Positions 1 through 8,248 of a stretch of DNA of 64,000 nucleotides are shown here, in pieces. A model generated the notes under the pieces. That model was not told where the DNA came from and did not search any database. It saw nothing but the letters and a program-made list of their open reading frames with translations. Source of the stretch: CAIYUC01 sp963682005 (GTDB lineage Bacteria > Bacteroidota > Bacteroidia > Bacteroidales > FEN-979); contig OY820914.1 of NCBI GenBank assembly GCA_963682005.1, positions 1,302,001-1,366,000 on the forward strand, given 5' to 3'. Within the stretch, counting starts at the first letter, position 1. Each line of letters begins with the position of its first letter. A program made the translations under genes and the position numbers.

Positions 1-390
1 AAGGACGATCAGCCTTATTCTCCGGAGGCCAGCAGTCCTGGAAAAGAAGGCACTGTTTCGAAATGCGACTTCTGCCCGGATTTGATCAGATTGGGGAAAC
101 TCCCTTATTGTGCTCAAAGTTGCCCGATGGGTGTGATCTATTTCGGGGATATCGATGAAGACACCGTTACAAACGGAACAGAGACTCTCCGTTTCAGTGA
201 GCTGATCCGCGACCGCGCCGGGTTCAGGTACCTTGAAGTCCTCGGTACACGCCCAAGCGTTTATTACCTTCCCCCGGTAGACCGGCAGTTTCCTGTTGAC
301 CGGGGATTTAACGGCCTTGACGAAAGCGTAAAGAACAGGTACAACAACACACCTTACGGTAAAACCCATAATACAAACAATGGAAAATAA
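1..390 (+). CDS. 4Fe-4S ferredoxin-type oxidoreductase subunit (3' part)
   Basis: The reading frame is open from the first base of the window, so the 5' part lies outside it. The visible 129 residues contain a cysteine cluster of the form CDFCPDLIRLGKLPYCAQSCP (read from base 61), the last 4Fe-4S motif typical of the DmsB/NrfC/PsrB-type electron-transfer subunits of molybdopterin oxidoreductases and of alternative complex III-like assemblies. The tail is rich in Pro, Tyr and Asn, as in other members. Its stop overlaps the start of the NrfD-like gene by 11 bases, which indicates translational coupling and a shared complex. It probably carries electrons between the NrfD quinone-site subunit and a catalytic or cytochrome subunit encoded upstream. 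Which substrate the complex uses cannot be decided here. Confidence 0.85.
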   Translation, partial: KDDQPYSPEASSPGKEGTVSKCDFCPDLIRLGKLPYCAQSCPMGVIYFGDIDEDTVTNGTETLRFSELIRDRAGFRYLEVLGTRPSVYYLPPVDRQFPVDRGFNGLDESVKNRYNNTPYGKTHNTNNGK

Positions 391-1726
391 AGCAATTCGG
401 GACAAATTATTGAAGGAGGTGGCCCCTCACCTTGAGAAGACAACACCTGCTGCATTTCTCTGGATCTTCTTTCTTTTATGTGTCATCGCGCTCGGTGTAT
501 ATGCATTCATAGCACAGGTGACACAGGGACATATTGTAACCGGGATGAGGGACAATGTCGTCTGGGGTATTTATATCGTCAACTTCATTTTCTTTATGGG
601 GATGAGCTATGCCGGAGCTATTATTTCCGGGGCTTTGCAACTTTTCAGGACAGAATGGAGAAAGCCCATTATCCGGCTGGCCGAATACCTGGCAATCATT
701 TCTCTTCTGATCGGACCGGGGTATATCCTCCTCTGCATCGGGCGGCTTGACCGGTTGCCTTACCTGGCTATTTTTGGACGTATCCAATCCCCGATCACCT
801 GGGACGTCATCGCCATCTCGACTGATATTTTCGGGTGTCTTATCTTCCTCTATTTATCAACATTACGTGATATTGCGAGTCTCCGTGATTTTTCCGAGCT
901 CAAGATCCCTAAATGGAGAAAAAAACTCTATAGTATCCTCGCTCTCGGATACACAGGAACTGCAGACCAGGTCAAAAGACTGAAACGTGCCACGGATATA
1001 ATGGCTGCCATGGTCATTGCCATCGCAATCATTGTTTATTCCGTGTTGGCATGGATCTTCAGCGTAACACTTCAACCCGGATGGCACAGCACCATTTTCG
1101 GACCCTATTTCGTGATCGCTGCAGTTTATTCCGGAACCGGGGTTCTTGTTGTTGCCATGTACATCTTTCGGCGTGTATATCACCTTGAACAATACATTAC
1201 ACGTAAGCATTTCGTTGCCATGGGCGTGCTTATGGTTGTGCTTGCAGCTCTTTTCGGCTATTTTACTTTTAGTGATTACCTCACGAAATGGTATGGTTCC
1301 GAGAAAAATGACGAAAGCCTAATTAAGATCCTTTTCTCAGAATACTACTGGCCATTCATTTTCTCAAACTACATCGGGGTGCTGGTCCCATTGCTTGTCG
1401 TTGGAATTCCAAAGCTTCGCAACATTTCAACCATTACCATTTCTGCAGTTATCGTAATCATCGCTCTCTGGATCAACCGCTACCTGATCGTGGTTCCCAC
1501 CCTCGAATCTCCGTACCTCCCGATCCAGGATTCACGCCCGGAATGGGCAAACTATTCTGCCACCTGGGTGGAATATTCCCTTACGGCAGCAGGCGTTGCC
1601 TTGCTATGCCTGTTATATACTCTGGGCTCAAAGTTTTTCCCGGTGATGAATATTTCCGAAATGTCGGAGGTGCCGGAGCATGAGCTTCCGGAGGGTCCGT
1701 TTAAGAATGAAGAGTCTTTAATTTAA
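380..1726 (+). CDS. nrfD: NrfD/PsrC-family membrane quinol oxidoreductase subunit
   Basis: The protein has 448 residues and about ten hydrophobic helices, roughly at 25-45, 60-85, 97-117, 140-160, 205-228, 240-262, 280-300, 327-347, 353-372 and 398-418. This is the size and topology of the NrfD/PsrC/ActC family. These proteins bind menaquinone in the membrane and exchange electrons with the adjacent Fe-S subunit. The short N-terminal cytoplasmic segment followed by an aromatic first helix fits the family. The start overlaps the end of the Fe-S gene, and the next gene begins 18 bases after its stop, so all three look like one operon. Family membership is firm; the physiological partner (polysulfide, nitrite, alternative complex III or other) is not resolved because the upstream genes are missing. 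The symbol is used as a family name only. Confidence 0.85.
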   Translation: MENKAIRDKLLKEVAPHLEKTTPAAFLWIFFLLCVIALGVYAFIAQVTQGHIVTGMRDNVVWGIYIVNFIFFMGMSYAGAIISGALQLFRTEWRKPIIRLAEYLAIISLLIGPGYILLCIGRLDRLPYLAIFGRIQSPITWDVIAISTDIFGCLIFLYLSTLRDIASLRDFSELKIPKWRKKLYSILALGYTGTADQVKRLKRATDIMAAMVIAIAIIVYSVLAWIFSVTLQPGWHSTIFGPYFVIAAVYSGTGVLVVAMYIFRRVYHLEQYITRKHFVAMGVLMVVLAALFGYFTFSDYLTKWYGSEKNDESLIKILFSEYYWPFIFSNYIGVLVPLLVVGIPKLRNISTITISAVIVIIALWINRYLIVVPTLESPYLPIQDSRPEWANYSATWVEYSLTAAGVALLCLLYTLGSKFFPVMNISEMSEVPEHELPEGPFKNEESLI

Positions 1727-1744
1727 TACCATATACCTGCCATC

Positions 1745-2638
1745 ATGAGAATCCTTCAAAAAGCTACCTGTATCTTCCTTTTGGCATTTATGGCCCTGAG
1801 CCAGAATTCAGCATTCACCCAGGAAAAAAAAGATACCGTAACAGAGTTGAATCCCCGGATATTTTTTTTATATCAATGCACCTCCAATGATAGTATCGCC
1901 CTCTCGGCATCCATAAGCGTGAAGAGGGAGGAAGGCCCATTTGCCCTTCAGAATGCCATCCTGGAGTTCTCTGCCTCCGCAGGAACGGAAACAAGGGTCC
2001 TTGGAAAAGGCAAGACAGATATCGATGGGACAGTTATTTTGAAAGTACCGGTTAATGCCGGATTACCGGTTGATAAGGACGGGATGACAACATATACCGT
2101 ATCTTTTGGCGGAAAAGGCAAGTATACCAAAGCTGCCGAAAGCACCTCCGCCAAACTGGCGAAGATCACAGTGAATTTTTCAAAGGAAGATTCGATCCAT
2201 TATATTCACGTTAAAGCAACACAGGTTGAAAAGAATGGAGTAACTGCCCCTGTAAAGAAGGAAAAGATCAGTGTGTATGTCCCGAGGATGCTCAGCCTCC
2301 TGAAAATAGGCGAGTTTGATCTTGACGATAATGGGGAAGGACGAATTGAATATCCTGAAAAACTGGTAGGTGACTCGCTCGGGAATATTACAGTCATTGC
2401 AAAAATTGAAGAAAGCGATAAATATGGCAATGTACAGGGCCAGTCCATCATTTCCTGGGGTATTCCAAAACAGTATTTCACTGCAGAAAAGCCCACCAGG
2501 GAACTCTGGACCCCGGTTGCTCCTATCTGGATGATCATCACCCTTATCATCATGCTTACCGGTGTCTGGGCGCATTATATCTATGCGGTCTTTCAGCTCG
2601 TCATGATAAAAATAATGCGGAAGAAAGACGCTCCCTGA
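1745..2638 (+). CDS. Exported protein with C-terminal membrane anchor, NrfD operon
   Basis: 297 residues, not recognised as a named family. Residues 1-25 form a signal peptide (Met-Arg start, hydrophobic core, SAFTQ cleavage region). The middle is beta-rich and Ig-like or carboxypeptidase-regulatory-like in texture, with phrases such as GKGKTDIDGTVILKVPVNAG and DLDDNGEGRIEYP. Near residues 256-283 there is one strong membrane helix followed by basic residues (KIMRKKDAP), so the bulk should face the periplasm. It begins 18 bases after the NrfD-like gene and is last in the run, which suggests an accessory or assembly subunit of that redox complex. No cysteine or heme-binding CxxCH motif is present, so a direct electron-transfer role is unlikely. 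The function is inferred from position only. Confidence 0.7.
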   Translation: MRILQKATCIFLLAFMALSQNSAFTQEKKDTVTELNPRIFFLYQCTSNDSIALSASISVKREEGPFALQNAILEFSASAGTETRVLGKGKTDIDGTVILKVPVNAGLPVDKDGMTTYTVSFGGKGKYTKAAESTSAKLAKITVNFSKEDSIHYIHVKATQVEKNGVTAPVKKEKISVYVPRMLSLLKIGEFDLDDNGEGRIEYPEKLVGDSLGNITVIAKIEESDKYGNVQGQSIISWGIPKQYFTAEKPTRELWTPVAPIWMIITLIIMLTGVWAHYIYAVFQLVMIKIMRKKDAP

Positions 2639-2675
2639 TCTCATCAATAGTCGATTTTGTTCGTAGCTTTGCAAC

Positions 2676-3158
2676 ATGAAGTTTAAAAAAATCCCTGTTG
2701 CAGTGAGAAGAGCATTGGCAGAAGGCAATATACGAGAAGCAAACGCACATCTGCGTGATCTTTATTCCCTCCGGGGAATCGTGGTAAAAGGGCAGCAATT
2801 AGGTCGGGTATTGGGGTATCCGACTGCAAACCTCAAGCTACATCGCCACACCCCGCTATTCCTTGCAAATGGAGTATATGCGGTGAACATTACACATGAG
2901 GATAATTTATATAAAGGGATGGCCAATATCGGCATCCGCCCTACGCTGGATCAGCATGAATTGACAGTTGAAGTGAATTTATTCGATTTTGATGGTAATC
3001 TGTATGATCAGGAGATTGTGGTACACTTTATTGACCGCATCCGTGATGAAATGAAATTCAGCAACCTGGATGAATTGAAAAGCCAGATTGCACAGGATAA
3101 GATCAGTATAACCGAAATTTTAAACTCGGGGATGCATCCGGATCCCAACACTAAGTAA
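2676..3158 (+). CDS. ribF: Stand-alone riboflavin kinase (RibF C-terminal half)
   Basis: 160 residues, about half the usual 300-plus of bifunctional bacterial RibF. After a short leader (VRRALAEGNIREANAHLRDLYSL, residues 9-31), which matches the linker between the two RibF domains, a complete riboflavin kinase fold follows. It has the LGYPTANL nucleotide/flavin motif near residue 46, the NIGIRPT motif near 85, VEVNLFDFDGNLYDQEIVVHF near 98-118 and IRDEMKF near 122. The reaction would be riboflavin plus ATP to FMN. The N-terminal FAD synthetase (nucleotidyltransferase) domain is absent, and the upstream DNA belongs to another intact gene. FAD would therefore have to be made by another enzyme, or this is a second, partial copy. 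Its tail overlaps the convergent gldH by 39 bases. Confidence 0.85.
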   Translation: MKFKKIPVAVRRALAEGNIREANAHLRDLYSLRGIVVKGQQLGRVLGYPTANLKLHRHTPLFLANGVYAVNITHEDNLYKGMANIGIRPTLDQHELTVEVNLFDFDGNLYDQEIVVHFIDRIRDEMKFSNLDELKSQIAQDKISITEILNSGMHPDPNTK

Positions 3159-3587
3159 GCCCTTTATCTCAATGCGGGGAACAAGGGTTTCGATCTGAAT
3201 TTTTAAAACTCCTTCAGCAGGAAGGTATATTTCTTTTTTCAAGGGGATTTGTACCATGCATGAGTCATGACCGCAATCACCCGTAAACCCGCCATCCTTT
3301 CGCTTGATCAGGAAATTGTATGTCTTGATGCGCTCTTCTCCTGAAGGCGTTGTCATGATCATATGGAAATCGAGATTGTCAAACGGGTAATCCTTCAAAT
3401 GGTTTGCAAAAAAATAGATGTCCCACCCCTTGGGCGATGCTTTAAGCGGGATCTCAAACTGGAGTATATTGAACCGGTACCATGAATGATTCTTAAACCG
3501 GTGGGATATGATATAATCATTATCCTTCCTGCAACCCTGAATGAAACTGACAACGATTAAACATAACAGAAGAATGTACTTTTTCAT
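3120..3587 (-). CDS. gldH: Gliding motility lipoprotein GldH
   Basis: 155 residues from the ATG at 3587. That start gives a clean lipoprotein signal (MKKYILLL to FIQGC, with the lipid cysteine near residue 19); a GTG ten codons upstream would add a non-signal leader overlapping the previous gene. The mature part shows the GldH pattern: a paired-aromatic strand (HSWYRFN), NHLKDYPFDNLDF near the middle, a region GGFTGDCGHDSCMVQ, and a C-terminal VGIRMHP strand. GldH is an outer-membrane-associated lipoprotein needed for gliding in Flavobacterium and is conserved in many non-gliding Bacteroidota, where it is linked to type IX secretion. The gene lies 10 bases downstream of the large histidine kinase on the same strand, so the two are probably co-transcribed. 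Confidence 0.8.
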   Translation of the reverse strand: MKKYILLLCLIVVSFIQGCRKDNDYIISHRFKNHSWYRFNILQFEIPLKASPKGWDIYFFANHLKDYPFDNLDFHMIMTTPSGEERIKTYNFLIKRKDGGFTGDCGHDSCMVQIPLKKEIYLPAEGVLKIQIETLVPRIEIKGLLSVGIRMHPRV

Positions 3588-3597
3588 AGGAATGAAA

Positions 3598-6500
3598 TCA
3601 TTGAATGAGTGTTTCACCAGCGGGTAGGGTGATTGTAAACACTGTACTCACACCGGGTTTGGATGAAAATGAAATTTCTCCGCCATGGCTTAGAATGATG
3701 CTGCGCACAATTGCGAGGCCCAAACCCATCCCACTGGATTTTGTTGTAAAATTAGGCTGAAATATCTTACCTGCTTCTTCCGGGTTTATTCCTACCCCGT
3801 TATCTTCAATCTGTACTAAAAACCAATTCCCCTTTTTTGAAAGGAAAAGGTCTATCTTCCCTCTTTTGCCCTCCTCAATGGCCTGGACAGAATTGTTCAG
3901 AAGGTTGGTCAGTACCCGTATAAGTTGCTTCCGGTCGCCTTCGATCAGGCAGGGAAATCCAGCGTGATGAAAGGAAATCGAAACCGATGGAATATCCTTG
4001 TACATGGAGATGGCAGTTTCCATAATTTCATTGAGATCAAGTTCTTCATTGACCACTGTATGGATTTTTGCAAAATCCGAAAAATCACTGGCGATGTCCG
4101 ACAACGTATCGATCTGTTCCGTCATCTTCTCCGTGAAGCGTCGTAATCGTTGATCCCAGTCCGGACCCTTCTCATCCCATGCCTTCTGTAAATACTGAAC
4201 ACTCAGCTTCATGGGTGTCAGCGGATTCTTGATTTCATGGGCAACCTGTCGGGCCATTTCCCGCCATGCGCTTTCTCGTTCCGACCGTGCGAGGAGTTCC
4301 GCACTTTTCTCCAGCTCATCGATCATCCTGTTGTACTCATCAACAAGTCTTCCGATCTCATCCTGCCTGTTCCATTCAAGCTTCTGATTTTTCTCACCGA
4401 AAGCGATCTGCCTGATCCTTGACGTCAGCATCCGTAACGGCCGGCTGATGTAGTTTGTAACGATAAGTACAATGAAGATCCCGACAATGATCAGGAACAC
4501 ATAAATGTTGATAAAGGCGACCAGGAATGCGGAGATTTCATGCTTTAAATCGTCCTGCCTGGCGAAATAAGGTAGGTTAAGGTATGCCAGCAAGCTGTTC
4601 CTCTCATTAAAAAATGGAATATAGGCAGAATAATAGGTGAGCTTCCCTATTGTTTCCTTGTGGATATAAAGGGAACTGTGGTTATATTTCAGATTCGTGA
4701 AAGCAGTTCTGTTTATCCGTCCGGAAATCAATCCTTCCTCAAACAACTGTGGTCTGGATGTGGCAAGCAGTCTCCCGTCCGGTGCAAAAAGGTTGACATC
4801 CGAAAAAAAGATGTTTGAATATTTCATCATCAGCTCATCCAGATTTTGTATGCTGTCAGGTGGTAATTCCTCCTCCATGCCCAATTTGTGCTGCAGCTCT
4901 ACAAGTATCGAATGTGTGCGGTCACTGATATTGTCAATGTTTTTATTGGAATTAAGTCCTATAATGTAATAAACTACAAGGATTCCGATAACAAGGAACG
5001 AGGTTATCATGATACCGATCATGGATATCTGTATACGATCACCCAACCGGAACATTGAAATGCGCATGAAGAAAGGAAACCGTACGATTATTGAAAAAAA
5101 CATTGAGAATAAGGAAAACAGGATGAAGAGGTATGAGAAAGGGGCAATTTTATCAAGTGACGTGTCTTCTTTTTTGCTTAATAGGAAAATGGTGTCATCA
5201 TCAACAGGATGACAATAATGGCTGATTCCGTCCTTGCTATAAAAATGATCTGACTTAACACGATGTGTCATGGCATGATCAAGATCCAGGCTGTACTGGT
5301 ATTTCCCTACCCTGTGCTGAAGCTTGCCATTCCTGTAAAAAGCATAAGAATATTGTGAAAGATCCGGGACCGGATTCTGTTTCCTGTCGATGAGCAGTTC
5401 CGGAAACCCTACGTCTCTGTATGCCAAAAAGGAACTGATCTCAACATAGGCATTATAGGAACCATCTTCATTGCCCGGCACGGAGCCCACCGGAATGACT
5501 GCTAAATAATTCCGGTAACCATATCCATAGTCGAGAAAATATAGATGTCTGCTGAGAGTTGGCTTGCCATACCCGTTGATAATGTTCTGAAAATACCTTG
5601 CGCAATTCATGGGATAATTTTGCGGCTGTATGCGAAGTATCTTCCTGTTGGAGCAGAAGGTTATCTGGATGGAATAACTGCCCCAGCCCTTTTTAAAATA
5701 CTTGTTTTCGAGATAATCCGTGATACTGTCTTCTATCAGGGAGCCGGAAGTGTCAGGAATGACAGAATTGATCTTTTGAAGAAGCGGATCCTTCAGGAGT
5801 TTATCTTCTTCACTGGCGAATTGCAGTTCCCCTACAGGGTCTCTTTCACCACTCAATTTCATGGCAATGAGTTTCCTCTTTTCTTTTTCAAGCATCGAAT
5901 TCGTTCGATCAAGCAATATGGTTCCCACGATTGAAAAGAAGACAAGATAAACAAGTATCCCGGCTAAATTGAATTTCGGAAAAAGGAACCTTTTTAATCC
6001 CCGATGCTGATCGAGTCGTGACAGCTCGGCAGCATAGCTAAAAAGCCTGACCGACACCAGGAAAAAGGAGAGGAAAAGACAGGCAATGATAACTAACCCA
6101 AGAACACTATAACCATTTAGGGCAGAGATATTCTGAAGGGTGAATGGGATCGTCGAATTAAAGATCAGGTCCCTGGCCAATCGTATCGTAATATATGCCA
6201 ACCCTGCGATTACAAGGAGATACCAAAAAGAGAGGATCTTCCTAATCAGAGAACTCTTTGCTTTACCCTTTGATGCTGAAGGAAATTGCAGAAAGAAAAC
6301 ATAGGATATGATAAGAAGAAGCAGGCTGTTTATTAAGAAATCCCCTAGGGACGGCAAAATATTGGATGTTGAAAACAATCCCGGTCCGAACAGATCTGTA
6401 TTATAGATGATATGAGGAATCCTGAAATAGAACAGGAAAAAGCGAAGTAAGAGGACATCAATGATGAAACCGATGAAAAACAGAACATTTCCCGGGAATC

Positions 6501-7203
6501 GACGTTGCAGTTTCCGGTAAAGAAAGTAGATTGCTGCTATCAGGAAAAGGAATCCTGTTAAATAAAGGAGAAAAAGGAAAAAGGCGGAGAATTCTGATTT
6601 AACCTCTTTATGTGGTAAGTTCAGGCTGAATAAAGCATTCCCGTCATATGATTGAATCCTGATATCTCCCCTGCCCAGGGTAAGACTTGTGCCGGCTGGT
6701 ATCCCGAAATCCTCCGGGAACCTGTTATCGAGATATTCATTCTCAAAGGAATATTCGTGTTTAAGCAGTATTAGACTAACTATTTGCCATACGGAATCCC
6801 TGGTGTATAGAACTTCGTACCATCCGTTTTTTAGTTTTTTCACCCTCTCCGAGAAAAGCGCTTCTTGTTGTCCTGTCTTATCAGGAACAGGTATTGCATT
6901 GGTTGACCAATATAAAAGGGCGTTATTTTTATAGATGAAGAATGAAATTCCCTGTTGATCCTCCTCCATTTTGGTAACATGAAAAAGCGAATCGGTCAGG
7001 GCAGATAATCGAAGTTGTTCCAGTCTGCCGGCTGCCGTTTTTTCTTTTTGATGAAGTACACGCTCAAAATTTCTTTTTATTTTTTCCTTGCCTTGAGGAA
7101 CGATAAAAGTGAATTGAAAAACAAAGGAGACAAGAAAACAAAAAAATCCCAGGCATAAGGAAATTAAAACCGGCTCGTTTAGGAAATATTTCAGGTTTTT
7201 CAT
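3598..7203 (-). CDS. Large NtrY-like membrane sensor histidine kinase
   Basis: 1201 residues from the ATG at 7203 (a TTG further upstream falls inside a palindrome and is less likely). About ten hydrophobic helices are visible: one at the N terminus, six between roughly residues 195 and 450, two near 680-760, and one just before the HAMP region. Between them lie two large extracytoplasmic segments. The C-terminal 330 residues hold HAMP (ISRPLRMLTSRIRQIAFGE), the phospho-acceptor H-box VAHEIKNPLTPMKLS, and an ATPase domain with N-box LLNNSVQAIEEG, G1 DNGVGINPEE and G2 SSGMGLGLAIV. The PLTP variant of the H-box is typical of NtrY-like kinases. No response regulator is encoded next to it. It is followed directly by gldH, so it may sense envelope state, but that is inference. 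Confidence 0.88.
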   Translation of the reverse strand: MKNLKYFLNEPVLISLCLGFFCFLVSFVFQFTFIVPQGKEKIKRNFERVLHQKEKTAAGRLEQLRLSALTDSLFHVTKMEEDQQGISFFIYKNNALLYWSTNAIPVPDKTGQQEALFSERVKKLKNGWYEVLYTRDSVWQIVSLILLKHEYSFENEYLDNRFPEDFGIPAGTSLTLGRGDIRIQSYDGNALFSLNLPHKEVKSEFSAFFLFLLYLTGFLFLIAAIYFLYRKLQRRFPGNVLFFIGFIIDVLLLRFFLFYFRIPHIIYNTDLFGPGLFSTSNILPSLGDFLINSLLLLIISYVFFLQFPSASKGKAKSSLIRKILSFWYLLVIAGLAYITIRLARDLIFNSTIPFTLQNISALNGYSVLGLVIIACLFLSFFLVSVRLFSYAAELSRLDQHRGLKRFLFPKFNLAGILVYLVFFSIVGTILLDRTNSMLEKEKRKLIAMKLSGERDPVGELQFASEEDKLLKDPLLQKINSVIPDTSGSLIEDSITDYLENKYFKKGWGSYSIQITFCSNRKILRIQPQNYPMNCARYFQNIINGYGKPTLSRHLYFLDYGYGYRNYLAVIPVGSVPGNEDGSYNAYVEISSFLAYRDVGFPELLIDRKQNPVPDLSQYSYAFYRNGKLQHRVGKYQYSLDLDHAMTHRVKSDHFYSKDGISHYCHPVDDDTIFLLSKKEDTSLDKIAPFSYLFILFSLFSMFFSIIVRFPFFMRISMFRLGDRIQISMIGIMITSFLVIGILVVYYIIGLNSNKNIDNISDRTHSILVELQHKLGMEEELPPDSIQNLDELMMKYSNIFFSDVNLFAPDGRLLATSRPQLFEEGLISGRINRTAFTNLKYNHSSLYIHKETIGKLTYYSAYIPFFNERNSLLAYLNLPYFARQDDLKHEISAFLVAFINIYVFLIIVGIFIVLIVTNYISRPLRMLTSRIRQIAFGEKNQKLEWNRQDEIGRLVDEYNRMIDELEKSAELLARSERESAWREMARQVAHEIKNPLTPMKLSVQYLQKAWDEKGPDWDQRLRRFTEKMTEQIDTLSDIASDFSDFAKIHTVVNEELDLNEIMETAISMYKDIPSVSISFHHAGFPCLIEGDRKQLIRVLTNLLNNSVQAIEEGKRGKIDLFLSKKGNWFLVQIEDNGVGINPEEAGKIFQPNFTTKSSGMGLGLAIVRSIILSHGGEISFSSKPGVSTVFTITLPAGETLIQ

Positions 7204-7210
7204 ATAACTT

Positions 7211-7228
7211 ATTGGTTTATAAACCAAT
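7211..7228. promoter_or_regulatory. 18-bp perfect palindrome upstream of kinase-gldH
   Basis: ATTGGTTTATAAACCAAT reads the same on both strands. It sits 7 bases upstream of the ATG at 7203 and would lie in the 5' leader or core promoter of the kinase-gldH unit. A dimeric repressor site is the simplest reading; a small hairpin masking the start is the alternative. No regulator for it can be named. Confidence 0.45.
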
Positions 7229-7318
7229 ATGACTGACTCTTTTAGAGCGCATTAATTGCACGTTCTCCCCTGGATTGACCCTTTATATTGAAAACACCCA
7301 GTAAGCTGCCAGAACGCT

Positions 7319-8218
7319 TTATTTTTCGTTAAACACCGGTTTTAAGATGTAGATGATGCTTGAATAGTTTATTTTCTTATTTCGTGCATAAAAATTAGAC
7401 TTGAGTCCCGAAAATAATGCACTGAGGAAATCATGACGTCCCTTTTTATATTTTTCACTGAGCAAAGAAATATAAAATGCGTCCAGCTTCATGGGATGCA
7501 TTTCGATCACGGTAAATCCGAATTTTTCAGCCAGGGGTAGAAATGTTGCCGGTGTAAAATGATAAAGGTGACGTGGCAGATCGAAAGCAGCCCAGTATTC
7601 TCTATAATGAACAGCATCCCATGAATCAGAATTTGGAAGAGCAACGATAAATACCGAATCCGTTGAAGACATTAAATTTTTGATTTTCATCATCCGGGTT
7701 TCAAGATCATGAACATGCTCAAGAACATGCCACATCGTGATAATGCTAAAAGAAGCATGCGGCAATTCTTCAAGTGATTCTTCAGGAACAACGGTCAACC
7801 CCAGTTTCTCGTTTGCAAATCTACGGGCAAATACATTGGGTTCGATGCCTGTAGTTTTATATCCCTCCCTGTTGCATCCGGCGAGGAATTCACCGGTACC
7901 ACATCCAATGTCCAGGACATTCCCATTCCCTGGAAATCTCTGAAGAAGTTTCACTTTTCGCTTCACTGAATATGCACGTAAGATTCTGTATGCACTTTCG
8001 ACAATTCCCTTCTTCTGCGCATTATGAGAAATATAATCTGTTGATTCGTAATACCTTCCTATTTCATCAACCCCGGGCCTTGGATTTGTAAAGCGGAATC
8101 CACATTGTTTGCATGTTACGATCCTAAATTCCTCCCGCTTCATCAGGTAATCTTTACACCTGAGAAAATCCTTAAAAATGTCAGAGCCACAAATAATACA
8201 ATTAGAGATTTTTTCCAT
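7319..8218 (-). CDS. SAM-dependent methyltransferase with N-terminal zinc ribbon
   Basis: 299 residues from the ATG at 8218; a TTG one codon earlier is less likely. Two CxxC pairs near residues 7-10 (CIIC) and 36-39 (CKQC) form a small zinc-binding head. The Rossmann methyltransferase core follows: motif I NVLDIGCGTGEF near residue 105, acidic end of strand 2 TGIEPN, and MWHVLEHVHD near 165. This zinc-ribbon plus Methyltransf_23 layout is common in cell-surface sugar or glycopeptide methyltransferases, but the substrate cannot be inferred. It lies downstream of mnmG with a parS site in the 30-base gap, and may be read from the mnmG promoter. Confidence 0.8.
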   Translation of the reverse strand: MEKISNCIICGSDIFKDFLRCKDYLMKREEFRIVTCKQCGFRFTNPRPGVDEIGRYYESTDYISHNAQKKGIVESAYRILRAYSVKRKVKLLQRFPGNGNVLDIGCGTGEFLAGCNREGYKTTGIEPNVFARRFANEKLGLTVVPEESLEELPHASFSIITMWHVLEHVHDLETRMMKIKNLMSSTDSVFIVALPNSDSWDAVHYREYWAAFDLPRHLYHFTPATFLPLAEKFGFTVIEMHPMKLDAFYISLLSEKYKKGRHDFLSALFSGLKSNFYARNKKINYSSIIYILKPVFNEK

Positions 8219-8232
8219 CAAATTACTTTCTT

Positions 8233-8248
8233 TGTTTCACGTGAAACG
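8233..8248. promoter_or_regulatory. parS-like ParB binding site, downstream of mnmG
   Basis: TGTTTCACGTGAAACG matches the bacterial parS consensus TGTTNCACGTGAAACA at 15 of 16 positions, differing only at the last base. It abuts the mnmG stop codon. Together with the second copy at 10126 it makes chance unlikely. parS sites load ParB/Noc-type CTPase clamps for origin segregation. Confidence 0.85.
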
